From assembly GCF_030326305.1 (NCBI RefSeq), contig NZ_JACAKB010000011.1, positions 49,660 through 113,659 on the forward strand: DNA of 64,000 bases. Direction: 5' to 3'. Shown piece after piece: positions 52,556-60,526 of the stretch (the first letter of the stretch is position 1; every line of letters starts with the position of its first letter). A program made the position numbers and the translations under genes. The notes below the pieces were generated by a model that did no database searches, was not told the origin of the DNA, and saw only the letters and a program-made list of their open reading frames with translations. This DNA is from Myroides odoratimimus. Its GTDB lineage: Bacteria > Bacteroidota > Bacteroidia > Flavobacteriales > Flavobacteriaceae.

Positions 52556-53347
52556 CTACAGACTTCGCTTAGCCTTCTTTATTATGTATTGAATACTCTT
52601 AGAATTATAGTGAGTTTCCCATTTATCACAGACTTCTAACACAAAAACAGGTTGCGTTTTAGCAGCATCATTTAGCCAATTACCTACACTATCCATCACA
52701 TACTTAGACGAATCCTCTTTTAAGGCTTCTAATAAAGGAAGGCCTATTTCTGGATTTTCTTTTAATTTATCAATATGCTTACACCATACTCCTCTAGGAC
52801 GTGTAGACTCAGTTACAAATCTTCTTATATATTCATTCTCATCCTTAGTCCAGGTAAGTAATATTGTTATACTCTCTTCTAACTTATCTATAATATCAGC
52901 ACGCACAGCCATCCAACAGATCTCTCTAACCCCAAAATGTCCATCCGCAGCAAAGTATTTAATTTCTTCTAGTTTCTCATTTATATTTAATGTATCATTA
53001 TAACCTATAAAATAAGTCGCCCAACATCGTACTAAATCACTTTTATGCTTTTTTAATAATTCAAACAATTCTCTATCATCATTTTCCTTTGCTAAACAGT
53101 ACAAAGTATAACCTATACACTGATTAATAGAATTTACTGTTGGCTTTTTTATGCTTTCTATTGCATCTAATACGATGCTTATGTACACATCTTTTTTTAA
53201 ATCTAACAATACATATTGGACGAGTTGCCTCTGATCAATTGCTAACCACTCTGTCAAATTCACACTTGATAACTCTCCTTTATTTAACAATACTAAGACA
53301 TCTTCAGGAATGTCTTTGATTAATCTTGCTCCTTTTCTATTTTCCAT
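52556..53347 (-). CDS. HEAT-repeat protein, AlkC/AlkD-like
   Basis: A 263-residue all-helical protein. The second half reads like the AlkC-type DNA alkylation repair family: HFGVREICWMAVRADI, ENEYIRRFVTESTRPRGVWC (R-RP-W cluster), LPLLEALKEDSSKYVMDSVGNWLNDAAKTQPVFVLEVCDKW. Relatives are DNA glycosylases that excise alkylated bases with HEAT-like repeats. The family match is by pattern, so catalytic activity is not assured. It is a single gene following the peroxiredoxin-like gene's terminator. Confidence 0.7.
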   Translation of the reverse strand: MENRKGARLIKDIPEDVLVLLNKGELSSVNLTEWLAIDQRQLVQYVLLDLKKDVYISIVLDAIESIKKPTVNSINQCIGYTLYCLAKENDDRELFELLKKHKSDLVRCWATYFIGYNDTLNINEKLEEIKYFAADGHFGVREICWMAVRADIIDKLEESITILLTWTKDENEYIRRFVTESTRPRGVWCKHIDKLKENPEIGLPLLEALKEDSSKYVMDSVGNWLNDAAKTQPVFVLEVCDKWETHYNSKSIQYIIKKAKRSL

Positions 53348-53368
53348 AATGAATGATTCTTAAAACAA

Positions 53369-53392
53369 AATAAAGCTCAGAAGAGCTTTATT
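53369..53392 (-). terminator. Terminator of the peroxiredoxin-like gene
   Basis: A perfect 10-bp stem (53369-53378 and 53383-53392) with loop AGAA and an A-rich lead. It lies 65 bases past the stop codon of the 53458 gene. Confidence 0.75.
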
Positions 53393-53457
53393 CTTTATAT
53401 AATGTACTTTTTAAATTTACTAATAAACTATCCTAAGATAAATATACTAACTAAGTA

Positions 53458-54093
53458 TTATAAACTACTCACTATTTCACTCAAATCTAAACGATTACCA
53501 TAATTTACATCCATATATCTAAAACTAATTCTTCCCTCATTATCTATTAAATAAACAGCTGGTATATTTAATTCTGTCTTTTCTGTTTGATTCAAATGTT
53601 TTAGATCTATTCCAAGCATCTCATAATGAGACTGTACAAAATCTTGTAGTTCAAATTTGATATCTAAGGCATTACCTAATACTAAGTTTTTATCTTGAAC
53701 AATTGGAAAAGACATCTTAACCTCGCTCTTCCAATCTTTAAGTAGCTCTATACTCATTGGAGACACTACGATCACCTCAACTCCTTTATTTTGTAACGTT
53801 GGATAATAACTCATTAAATGAGCTATCTCTATATTACAAAAAGGACACCAATTTCCTCTTACAAAACTAACTAAGGTCTTCTTACCTTTAAACAAATCAA
53901 CAATAGGAGTCTGCTGATTACTTTCTGTCACTACCTCTACTGAAGGAAACATCATTCCTACTTCTGATGTTGTTCCAAAACTTTTTGTTTGTAAATCCAT
54001 AATAGAATTACCAAAAGCATTCATAGTTTCTACAGGCACTTGAGACTGCATACCTTGAGTTATTGTATCTAAAGCTTGTTTTATTTCTTTCAT
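53458..54093 (-). CDS. Peroxiredoxin-like (AhpC/TSA family) protein
   Basis: A 211-residue thioredoxin-fold protein. The active site is WCPFC in VSFVRGNWCPFCNIEIAHL (about residues 77-95), preceded by IVDLFKGKKTLV. This matches the peroxiredoxin-like family of the AhpC/TSA group, which probably reduces peroxides or acts as a thiol oxidoreductase. It is divergent from an HxlR regulator 92 bp away, with an inverted repeat between, suggesting control by that regulator. Confidence 0.85.
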   Translation of the reverse strand: MKEIKQALDTITQGMQSQVPVETMNAFGNSIMDLQTKSFGTTSEVGMMFPSVEVVTESNQQTPIVDLFKGKKTLVSFVRGNWCPFCNIEIAHLMSYYPTLQNKGVEVIVVSPMSIELLKDWKSEVKMSFPIVQDKNLVLGNALDIKFELQDFVQSHYEMLGIDLKHLNQTEKTELNIPAVYLIDNEGRISFRYMDVNYGNRLDLSEIVSSL

Positions 54094-54117
54094 ATTAAAG
54101 TCTTATTTTTGCAAAGA

Positions 54118-54137
54118 TGATAATCACTTTATTATCA
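54118..54137. promoter_or_regulatory. Inverted repeat between peroxiredoxin-like and hxlR genes
   Basis: TGATAAT-CACTTT-ATTATCA is a perfect 7-6-7 repeat, 25 bp upstream of the peroxiredoxin-like start and 47 bp upstream of hxlR. It is a candidate operator for the HxlR protein. Confidence 0.5.
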
Positions 54138-54184
54138 TACAATACCGCATATATTCACCCCATAGGGATAAAAAAGTCACTTTT

Positions 54185-54529
54185 ATGAATACAAAGGCAC
54201 GAGCAATAGAAGAAAAAATTTGTCCACTTGAATTTGCAGTGAATGCCATCAGTGGGAAGTGGAAAATCCCCATCGTTTGGCAGATTAACCAAGGGCATAA
54301 ACGCCCAAGCGAAATGCTTAAAGGAATTATGAAAGTAGACCGCCGCGTGCTTAATCAACAACTAAAAGAATTAGAACAAGATGGAGTTCTGTATAAAATA
54401 AGCTATAATGAACTTCCTCCAAGAGTAGAGTACCTCCTTACTCCACTAGGAGAACAATTAGTAGAAGTCTTATGGAAATTAAATGCCTGGGGAGAGACCT
54501 TATTAAAAGAAAAAGAGACTACTGAATAG
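54185..54529 (+). CDS. HxlR-family transcriptional regulator
   Basis: A 114-residue winged-helix protein: CPLEFAVNAISGKWKIPIVWQI (C13 is the position used as redox switch in HypR/YodB-type members), then RPSEMLKGIMKVDRRVLNQQLKELEQDGVLYKISYNELPPRVEYLLTPLG. Divergence from a peroxiredoxin-like gene fits an oxidant or electrophile sensor, which is inferred. The stop codon lies in the terminator stem. Confidence 0.88.
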   Translation: MNTKARAIEEKICPLEFAVNAISGKWKIPIVWQINQGHKRPSEMLKGIMKVDRRVLNQQLKELEQDGVLYKISYNELPPRVEYLLTPLGEQLVEVLWKLNAWGETLLKEKETTE

Positions 54530-54537
54530 TCTCTTTT
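54511..54537. terminator. Terminator of hxlR / VOC genes
   Basis: A perfect 11-bp stem (54511-54521 and 54527-54537), partly inside the hxlR 3' end, followed by T-rich sequence. It lies between convergent genes. Confidence 0.8.
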
Positions 54538-54547
54538 ATATTTTTTA

Positions 54548-55210
54548 TTAATATAGCTCTTTACTCTTTAAAGCAATCATCATTTCATTATCCTCTACGA
54601 TCATCTCAGTGTTAGTAAACTTAGCAGGGATGTTCGTAGGATACCAGTTGCGATCAGGTGTCACCATAATAATCAAACCTTGATCATCTCCCAGTGCCAA
54701 GAACTGTTCTGTAGGTTCTGCTTTTTTGAAATAACTTAAATTGTATTCTTGAATTAACTTCTCTGCCGACTCCATTGGCTTCTCTACCACTACACCTATC
54801 TCGCTAATACACGTAATCTGTACAGGATCAAAAGGCCCATTCAATGAAAGCAAAATATCCTCTCTCGCTATAAACTCTAAGATATTCCCGTTATTATCTG
54901 TAAAATAAATAGACTTCGCCTTCCATGTTTCAAAATTAGTAACCAAATTCCCTTCTATGTTCTCTATTAAATCAACATGCTCTCTTGACCAGATTAATGC
55001 TTCTTCTATCTGATTAGAAGGAATATTAAAAGCAAAGTGATATACATTGACAGGAGTATCCACCTCTTTAAACGTAAGAATAGTTTCTCCTGCTTGTACA
55101 GCGAAGCTCCCTTCCTCCTCTTCAATAATATCAAAGCCTAATACTTCTGTATAAAACGCTCTTGTTTCTTTTAATTGATTTGTTTCTATATCTAAATTTA
55201 CTATATACAT
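54548..55210 (-). CDS. VOC-superfamily (glyoxalase-like) protein
   Basis: A 220-residue cytoplasmic protein with one clear VOC half (1-115: LDIETNQLKETRAFYTEVLGFDIIEEEEGSFAVQ and SIYFTDNNGNILEFIAR) and a diverged second part. VOC proteins are metal enzymes or binding proteins (glyoxalase, dioxygenase, antibiotic binding); no function can be fixed here. It converges with hxlR and shares its terminator. Confidence 0.75.
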   Translation of the reverse strand: MYIVNLDIETNQLKETRAFYTEVLGFDIIEEEEGSFAVQAGETILTFKEVDTPVNVYHFAFNIPSNQIEEALIWSREHVDLIENIEGNLVTNFETWKAKSIYFTDNNGNILEFIAREDILLSLNGPFDPVQITCISEIGVVVEKPMESAEKLIQEYNLSYFKKAEPTEQFLALGDDQGLIIMVTPDRNWYPTNIPAKFTNTEMIVEDNEMMIALKSKELY

Positions 55211-55317
55211 CTTCTATTCTTTTTTATAAACAAATATCCTTAAATAGACTCATACTTACATATTAATTCCTCAACATTTATTTATTTCTAGATAGATAAA
55301 GATTATTAATCTCTTAC

Positions 55318-55893
55318 TTACCTTATATTACTATAAAGCATATATGTATTATAGTACATCTCTCCGTACTTACTATCACTTAGCAAAAAATCAAAACCAA
55401 AAATACAATCATACTTAACTTCTCCTGATTTTGCTTCATATTTCTGAGCCAAAACTGTTACTTCTTTCTCATTAAATAAATGTATCTCTAGAGTAGATCG
55501 ATCTATATCCATTGCAGCAACAGCTTGCATCTCTTTACCATCAAACAACAGCGGTATACGTACTTCATTTAATTCTAAACTTTCAATATAGTTTATTCTA
55601 TTTTGACTCAAGTCATACTTCGTAGTATGTTTCTTTTGAAACCAAAAATTATCGATTCCAGCACGTTGTTCATCAAGACTATATCTAAAGTCTTTATTTA
55701 AAAAAGCAATTTTATCTTTAGCAGAGTCATAATGATAACGATGTTGTCTTACTTCTGCATCATTTAAAGAAGCAGTAATTAATTCTTCCGCAACTAAAGT
55801 ATACTCATTGATAGGTCTACGCTTCTTATCTGCGTTTTTCTTATAAAAAACTACACCTCCTATAATTAAAATAATCAACAACAGATACATCAT
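55318..55893 (-). CDS. Hypothetical protein with N-terminal membrane anchor
   Basis: A 191-residue protein: one N-terminal helix (residues 2-17), a basic KKNADKKRR stretch, then a soluble domain rich in strands and charged residues. I recognise no family. The topology suggests an inner-membrane-anchored domain facing the cytoplasm or periplasm. It is a single gene. Confidence 0.6.
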   Translation of the reverse strand: MMYLLLIILIIGGVVFYKKNADKKRRPINEYTLVAEELITASLNDAEVRQHRYHYDSAKDKIAFLNKDFRYSLDEQRAGIDNFWFQKKHTTKYDLSQNRINYIESLELNEVRIPLLFDGKEMQAVAAMDIDRSTLEIHLFNEKEVTVLAQKYEAKSGEVKYDCIFGFDFLLSDSKYGEMYYNTYMLYSNIR

Positions 55894-56021
55894 TACCCAA
55901 AACTTAAACTTGTTCCTCTAACTTAACATATAACAATAAAAAACTATCACCTATTTACTCCTACTTTTTTTTCATTCTGTAGTATCTATTGTAATAATCA
56001 TTTCTATTCAAATCACCTCAT

Positions 56022-56693
56022 CTATCTATAAGCTCCACCATTTCCTCTTACCTCAAACTCTTCACAACAATTTATCTCTTGTACCCATTCAATAAGATCG
56101 CTTTCATCTACACATAAATCACCATAATCTTCCTTATTACCTACTTCAGTATACTTTTGCTTCATATGTTTAAAGCACATCATTGTCCCAAAAGAACTAT
56201 TTCCATAAATACTATAATCTCCATATAAGCAACCATAACAATTCATTAATGAATATCCCTGAGGCAATTGTTTCTTTAATTGATCAAACGCTATCTCAAC
56301 TGATCCACTCTTCCCTACAAAAATCTCTTCCTTCCACGTCAATTCAATCCTAACTTCTTCATGAAAACTTGTAGTATTGGATTCTATATTGCTACCATGA
56401 CTAAAGCACATCATTAACTCTACAGGTTCTGTAGGCCCATTTGCTGACAATAAGTATTGAGATACCGTAAATTCAAATTGACAATCTGTCAAACAATTAT
56501 CTAAATCTGAGGCGATAGTTATCCATGTACTATCAATAGTTTCCTCTCCTAAATCCCCTTGATAACCCAAATCAGTAAACTCTCTTCCTTTAAAAAGTAA
56601 TCCTTCTATTTCTACAGAGAGATATTCTCCATCATTATGTATTTCTATAGGAATACTCTTATTCTTATGTGTATAAATACCCTTATAAATCAT
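56022..56693 (-). CDS. DUF6304-like protein
   Basis: A 223-residue cytoplasmic protein. The C-terminal part NCYGCLYGDYSIYGNSSFGTMMCFKHMK followed by a short acidic tail is the pattern I associate with DUF6304; the N-terminal part is beta-rich. Function unknown. The Cys-rich C terminus (C-x2-C, later Cys and CC) could bind metal. The identification is from memory. Confidence 0.55.
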   Translation of the reverse strand: MIYKGIYTHKNKSIPIEIHNDGEYLSVEIEGLLFKGREFTDLGYQGDLGEETIDSTWITIASDLDNCLTDCQFEFTVSQYLLSANGPTEPVELMMCFSHGSNIESNTTSFHEEVRIELTWKEEIFVGKSGSVEIAFDQLKKQLPQGYSLMNCYGCLYGDYSIYGNSSFGTMMCFKHMKQKYTEVGNKEDYGDLCVDESDLIEWVQEINCCEEFEVRGNGGAYR

Positions 56694-56763
56694 AGCAATT
56701 TAAAATTCGAACAATAAAAAAAAACTAAAAAGGCAAACCAATACTTGTAACAGTCTAATCCTA

Positions 56764-57249
56764 CTATTTACTATGACGGCTTTCCCAACCACCAGATTTT
56801 TTAGTTTTAGGCTTGATATGATCTAAAGGCTTTCTTTGTGGTTCTTCCTCATATTGTTTTTCTCTCACAAAAACACCTTCATTCCAACAAAATCTAAGAA
56901 AAAATAACAGTAAAAAACCTATTGCTAGAACTATAGCCCACAGGATAGAGCTTTTTCCCATAACATATACGGAACCACCTAACATAATCATTCCCATATA
57001 CTGCATAGGTATCCAAAAAAGAGTATGGTTATTCTTTTGAATATAGTACTGTTGTTCCTCTTCATTAAAAATGAACTTCTCTTTATTCCAGATAGAACCA
57101 AGAAGCCAGTTTACTATACCAGCAATACTTAAAGCAAGTACAAACCGATATTCATTCCCCATATCTCTAGGAAAAACACTTTCCCCTATCACTATAGAAA
57201 TACCAAAAATAACTATTCCAACTATCCCTCTACCTGACCATACTAACAT
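56764..57249 (-). CDS. Hypothetical membrane protein
   Basis: A 161-residue protein with about four membrane helices (roughly 8-24, 36-52, 78-95 and 101-118) and a hydrophilic, basic C-terminal tail with KPKTKKSGGWESRHSK. No family is recognised. It is a single small gene in the accessory stretch. Confidence 0.6.
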   Translation of the reverse strand: MLVWSGRGIVGIVIFGISIVIGESVFPRDMGNEYRFVLALSIAGIVNWLLGSIWNKEKFIFNEEEQQYYIQKNNHTLFWIPMQYMGMIMLGGSVYVMGKSSILWAIVLAIGFLLLFFLRFCWNEGVFVREKQYEEEPQRKPLDHIKPKTKKSGGWESRHSK

Positions 57250-57334
57250 CTATAATACGTATTACTTAAAATACCAACTAATTAAAACAAAATTAAATCA
57301 ATTTCTTAAATTAGGTTTATCTCTTTTGGATACT

Positions 57335-57721
57335 TTACATAGCAGTACACAATTCTATTAAGAAGCCATTATTATCCAATACATACCCTACCGTTTGTCC
57401 CCAAGGTTTAACTTTAATCGACTCGTACATTACACCACCAGCCTGCTCTACTTGCTGCATTGCTTTAGCTACATCTTCTACTACAAAGCCCAACTCTATC
57501 CCAAAAGGTTTCTCTAGATTCACCTGTTGATATCCTCTACTCAAATTACTACTTGCCAACTCTACTTGTGCAAAAGCAATCGTAGTATCTCCTGATACCA
57601 ACTCTCCATAATCAGCCTCCGGAGTAACGAACTTACGTACAAATCCAAATGCCTCTTCATAAAACCTTACAGTAGTCTCCACATCTACCACATACATGAT
57701 GGTATAACTATATTTTATCAT
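57335..57721 (-). CDS. VOC-superfamily (glyoxalase-like) protein
   Basis: A 128-residue single-domain VOC protein: IMYVVDVETTVRFYEEAFGFVRKFV (strand-helix start) and PWGQTVGYVLDNNGFLIELCT (end with metal-ligand Glu). Members include glyoxalase I and fosfomycin or bleomycin resistance proteins; the role here is open. It starts 6 bp after the ABC ATPase gene, so it is probably the third gene of that unit. Confidence 0.82.
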   Translation of the reverse strand: MIKYSYTIMYVVDVETTVRFYEEAFGFVRKFVTPEADYGELVSGDTTIAFAQVELASSNLSRGYQQVNLEKPFGIELGFVVEDVAKAMQQVEQAGGVMYESIKVKPWGQTVGYVLDNNGFLIELCTAM

Positions 57722-57727
57722 TTCTTT

Positions 57728-58360
57728 CTATTTAAAAAATTCTTCTTCTATTTCTTTAAAATCCTCTTGTTGGTAGCATTTAATACTTTGATCCTTTATC
57801 ATAAAAATAGCTTCACAATATTTGTATAAAACATCCGCTATATGTGAAGAGATAAATACGATACTATCTTGAGACAAATGTTCTAAATACTTTATCAAAT
57901 AATAATTCGCCTCTATATCTAGCCCATTAAAAGGTTCGTCTAGTATATACATCTTATACTCTTTCTGAAGTACAGCATTGAGATAGACTTTTTTCTTCAT
58001 TCCTGTAGAGAATTCCTTGATTAACTTATCTGAAGGCAAATCAAATAATAACTTCTTGTCCTCTCCCTTTTGTCTTGTTAAATGTTGGTAAAAAGTATAA
58101 AACTCCTCTGCTGTTAACTCATCATATACAGCAGGTTCGGCACCACACCACCCTACTTCTTGCAGAAAAAGAATCTTGTCATTTAATTCAGCAGTTCCTT
58201 TATATTTTTCTAAACCAAGCATACATTTAAACAGCGTAGTCTTTCCCTCTCCATTTTTCCCCATTACCCCATAGATACCAGGTTTATCTATAGTAAATTG
58301 AATGTCTTTTAGAACAAGATGATTACCATAGCTCTTTTCTTTAATATTTACTTTCAACAT
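57728..58360 (-). CDS. ABC transporter ATP-binding protein
   Basis: A 210-residue cytoplasmic ATPase. Walker A is GKNGEGKTTL (about 34-43), the signature is EFSTGMKKKV (a variant of LSGGQ), and Walker B is YILDEPFNGLD, with a switch His in ISSHIADV. It pairs with the membrane protein encoded just upstream, whose 3' end it overlaps by 20 bp. The transported compound is unknown. Confidence 0.88.
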   Translation of the reverse strand: MLKVNIKEKSYGNHLVLKDIQFTIDKPGIYGVMGKNGEGKTTLFKCMLGLEKYKGTAELNDKILFLQEVGWCGAEPAVYDELTAEEFYTFYQHLTRQKGEDKKLLFDLPSDKLIKEFSTGMKKKVYLNAVLQKEYKMYILDEPFNGLDIEANYYLIKYLEHLSQDSIVFISSHIADVLYKYCEAIFMIKDQSIKCYQQEDFKEIEEEFFK

Positions 58361-59246
58361 TCTTTATCTGATTTAATTGACGAATTGCTCGTTTATATAA
58401 AAAAGGCATTGCTAATAGCGGTAAACCTATTCCTATAAAGCAACTTGCTATAAACAATTGATGTTTTAATTCACTTTTATAAAAACTATACTTTAATACC
58501 GTATTGCACATTGGTAAAACTAGAACTAGTACTCCCCAAAACACATAATTCCAATCAAATGACAATACTAAAACCAATAGTAAAATGGGCATTATAACTA
58601 GTAAAGAATTAAACATCTGAACTTTTACCTGTTGCTCTAAATACTCTCCCCCACTTAGTACACTTGTCATAATCTCTATTTCCCTTTCTCTTTCAAAAGT
58701 TGGCACCATTGTTAAGATTCCTGCTAAGATAAAACTCCCTATAACCAAGTTTTCATTACTGTGTTTCACTCCCATTACACTAAACAAAATCACTATAGGC
58801 AATATCCACAACAATTTAAACTTCCTAAAACTAATCCTCCAAAAGAGATCTACTAAAGAAAAAGGATACTTAACCACTGCTGATTGTTTCTTTGGGATAA
58901 AAGATAAGAGGTAGTATAACACAACTACACTCCCTAATCCTACATACTCTTGTTTTACTACCAACACGAGTAGAAAAGGTAAACCATAAACCAAATACTC
59001 TAGCCATAGCACTACACGATAATGTTTATATACTTTTAATAACTCTATATCTAATCTACCCAAGTGATATAGAATAGCATCTATAAATACAAAATAAAAC
59101 ATACCTTTTACTATGCTGTAATTAAAATAGGCTAATACAGCAGTACCTATATAGAGTCCACAGATTAGCATCATCGCTACGTAATCTCCTTTAGACACAT
59201 ATTTCCTAAATCGTATTTCTATTAAATACTTCAAGAGAGTTAGCAT
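58341..59246 (-). CDS. ABC transporter membrane protein (putative)
   Basis: A 301-residue polytopic protein with about eight hydrophobic segments. It is assigned as the permease partner by gene order: its end overlaps the ATPase gene. Sequence alone is not recognised beyond a weak resemblance to ABC-2-type subunits. The longest frame begins at 59318, but its beginning lies in the previous gene's terminator hairpin (59312-59335), so the ATG at 59246 (MLTLLKYLIEIRF) was chosen. Confidence 0.7.
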   Translation of the reverse strand: MLTLLKYLIEIRFRKYVSKGDYVAMMLICGLYIGTAVLAYFNYSIVKGMFYFVFIDAILYHLGRLDIELLKVYKHYRVVLWLEYLVYGLPFLLVLVVKQEYVGLGSVVVLYYLLSFIPKKQSAVVKYPFSLVDLFWRISFRKFKLLWILPIVILFSVMGVKHSNENLVIGSFILAGILTMVPTFEREREIEIMTSVLSGGEYLEQQVKVQMFNSLLVIMPILLLVLVLSFDWNYVFWGVLVLVLPMCNTVLKYSFYKSELKHQLFIASCFIGIGLPLLAMPFLYKRAIRQLNQIKNVESKY

Positions 59247-59311
59247 ATCTTTTAATTTATACCACAAGATAGGTATTAAAAATAATCTATTCGTTACGAA
59301 CAAAAACAAAA

Positions 59312-59335
59312 AAGTCAAAGCATATGCTTCGACTT
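59312..59335 (-). terminator. Terminator of the 59380 lipoprotein gene
   Basis: AAGTC-a-AAGCAT and ATGCTT-c-GACTT form an 11-bp stem with one mismatch; an A-run at 59302-59313 supplies the U-tract. It lies 45 bases past the stop codon. Confidence 0.65.
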
Positions 59336-59379
59336 CTATATATTATTTAAATAATCCTCTGTTAACCGTAAACCAACTC

Positions 59380-59916
59380 CTATCCCTCAAAATCACCACA
59401 ATCGTGAACATCAAAAGACTCTAATAAGCTCTTTAAAGTATAAAAGGCTGCAGGTCTATACAGTTCTTGATCGATTACTTGTCCTTTTACAGTTAATTGA
59501 TACACAGGATAATCATCTACTCTTTCAAAAACGAACTCATTTAATGGTGTATGTATGGTTATCGTCTTATCCTTCTCCTCTATTTTAGTAATCTTATAAG
59601 AGATTTGTGTTTGAATATCACATGCATTCATTAAGTTTATCATCTCTCCATCTATAATAATATTAGCAACATCACAAGCGTAGCAACTTCCTCCAAACTC
59701 TAATCCATACTTCTTAGTCACTTCTTTAGCCTCTTTATCACTAATCTCCATTGGAACCAATAACTCACTTTGTAACTGCTTTACTTGCTCACTCTCAGAA
59801 ACAGACACTGTCGTCTCCATACCAGTCTGTTCTACAGCTTTCTTCTCAGTTGTATTATTCTCCTTGCAGCTCATCGTTATAGCTACTATACATATCAGCA
59901 TTAATGCTCTTTTCAT
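59380..59916 (-). CDS. Hypothetical lipoprotein with paired cysteines
   Basis: A 178-residue lipoprotein (lipobox TMSC, C17). After a low-complexity Glu/Thr/Ser linker (20-55), the folded part contains C-x2-C in GGSCYACDV near 77-80, another Cys in MNACDI, and a C-terminal Cys. These may form disulfides or bind metal. No family is recognised. It is a single gene, with its own terminator, and the MITE-like copy 2 begins about 85 bp upstream. Confidence 0.65.
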   Translation of the reverse strand: MKRALMLICIVAITMSCKENNTTEKKAVEQTGMETTVSVSESEQVKQLQSELLVPMEISDKEAKEVTKKYGLEFGGSCYACDVANIIIDGEMINLMNACDIQTQISYKITKIEEKDKTITIHTPLNEFVFERVDDYPVYQLTVKGQVIDQELYRPAAFYTLKSLLESFDVHDCGDFEG

Positions 59917-60000
59917 ACCTTCTATATTTTCAGCAAATGTAGATATTATTACAACTAAACAGTACCCCTAAAAACAACTAATTTGAATACTTTCTCTAAA

Positions 60001-60121
60001 CCCAGAATCAACAATAGACAGTAACTATACAAAACAAGCCTGAATTAGTAACAAAAATATATTGTAGTACAACTAATAAAAGAGCTATGAAATAAAGTTG
60101 CTTTGTAACATTGGACTAATA
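60001..60121. repeat. MITE-like dispersed repeat, copy 2 (degenerate)
   Basis: Starts with the same CCCAGAATCA as copy 1 at 9356 and shares TGAATTAG and AGAGCTATGAA-TAAA-TTGCTTTGTA. The right inverted end has been lost. The internal stem here is ATTAGT (60044-60049) with ACTAAT (60072-60077), a compensated change relative to copy 1. Confidence 0.7.
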
Positions 60122-60141
60122 CGTATCTTACGTTAAACTAC

Positions 60142-60381
60142 TTATTCATTTTTCTGCATTAGTTCTATCTTATACATAATTAAATCTATTGCTTCATTTC
60201 TCCAAATAATATCCCCATACTCTACAATAGCTTCACTATCTATAAAAATCCCTGTAGGATTGCTCCAACACAGCCATGCTATCATTTCATCTCGTGTCCA
60301 AGTAGATAACTCCTCATTAATCTCTACTGGAGACATACCACAAATCCTATAATTAGGATGTAAATAAGCTTCTATATCCAT
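60142..60381 (-). CDS. Small hypothetical protein
   Basis: A 79-residue protein: MDIEAYLHPNYRICGMSPVE, then ELSTWTRDEMIAWLCWSNPTGIFIDSEAIVEYGDIIWRNEAIDL. The frame extends further up to 60459, but that part is a low-complexity leucine-rich run from AT-rich DNA; the Met at 60381 gives a globular protein. No family is recognised, though it seems a genuine gene by composition. Confidence 0.6.
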   Translation of the reverse strand: MDIEAYLHPNYRICGMSPVEINEELSTWTRDEMIAWLCWSNPTGIFIDSEAIVEYGDIIWRNEAIDLIMYKIELMQKNE

Positions 60382-60461
60382 AACTAAGTATTTTATAATT
60401 AAACACTTAATCAACATCAAATAACATTCCAAATTAATGAGTAATAGAAGAATTATCATCC

Positions 60462-60512
60462 TATACCCATAAAAAAAGCACTGTTTATGACAGTGCTTTT
60501 TTTATGGGTATA
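60462..60512 (-). terminator. Fic-like gene terminator, perfect 23-bp stem
   Basis: A perfect 23-bp inverted repeat (60462-60484 and 60490-60512) with loop TTATG, 14 bases after the stop codon of the Fic-like gene. The stem contains an A7/T7 block, so it can end transcription from either side. Confidence 0.85.
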
Positions 60513-60526
60513 TCTTCTAAATATAC

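Noticed and set aside
59247-59318. Longer N terminus for the ABC membrane protein
   Set aside because: The extension would begin inside the terminator hairpin of the preceding gene and adds an unusual leader; the internal ATG gives a normal start.
60382-60459. Longer N terminus for the small gene at 60142
   Set aside because: The extension is a leucine/isoleucine-rich low-complexity run from AT-rich DNA, and its start abuts the Fic terminator.
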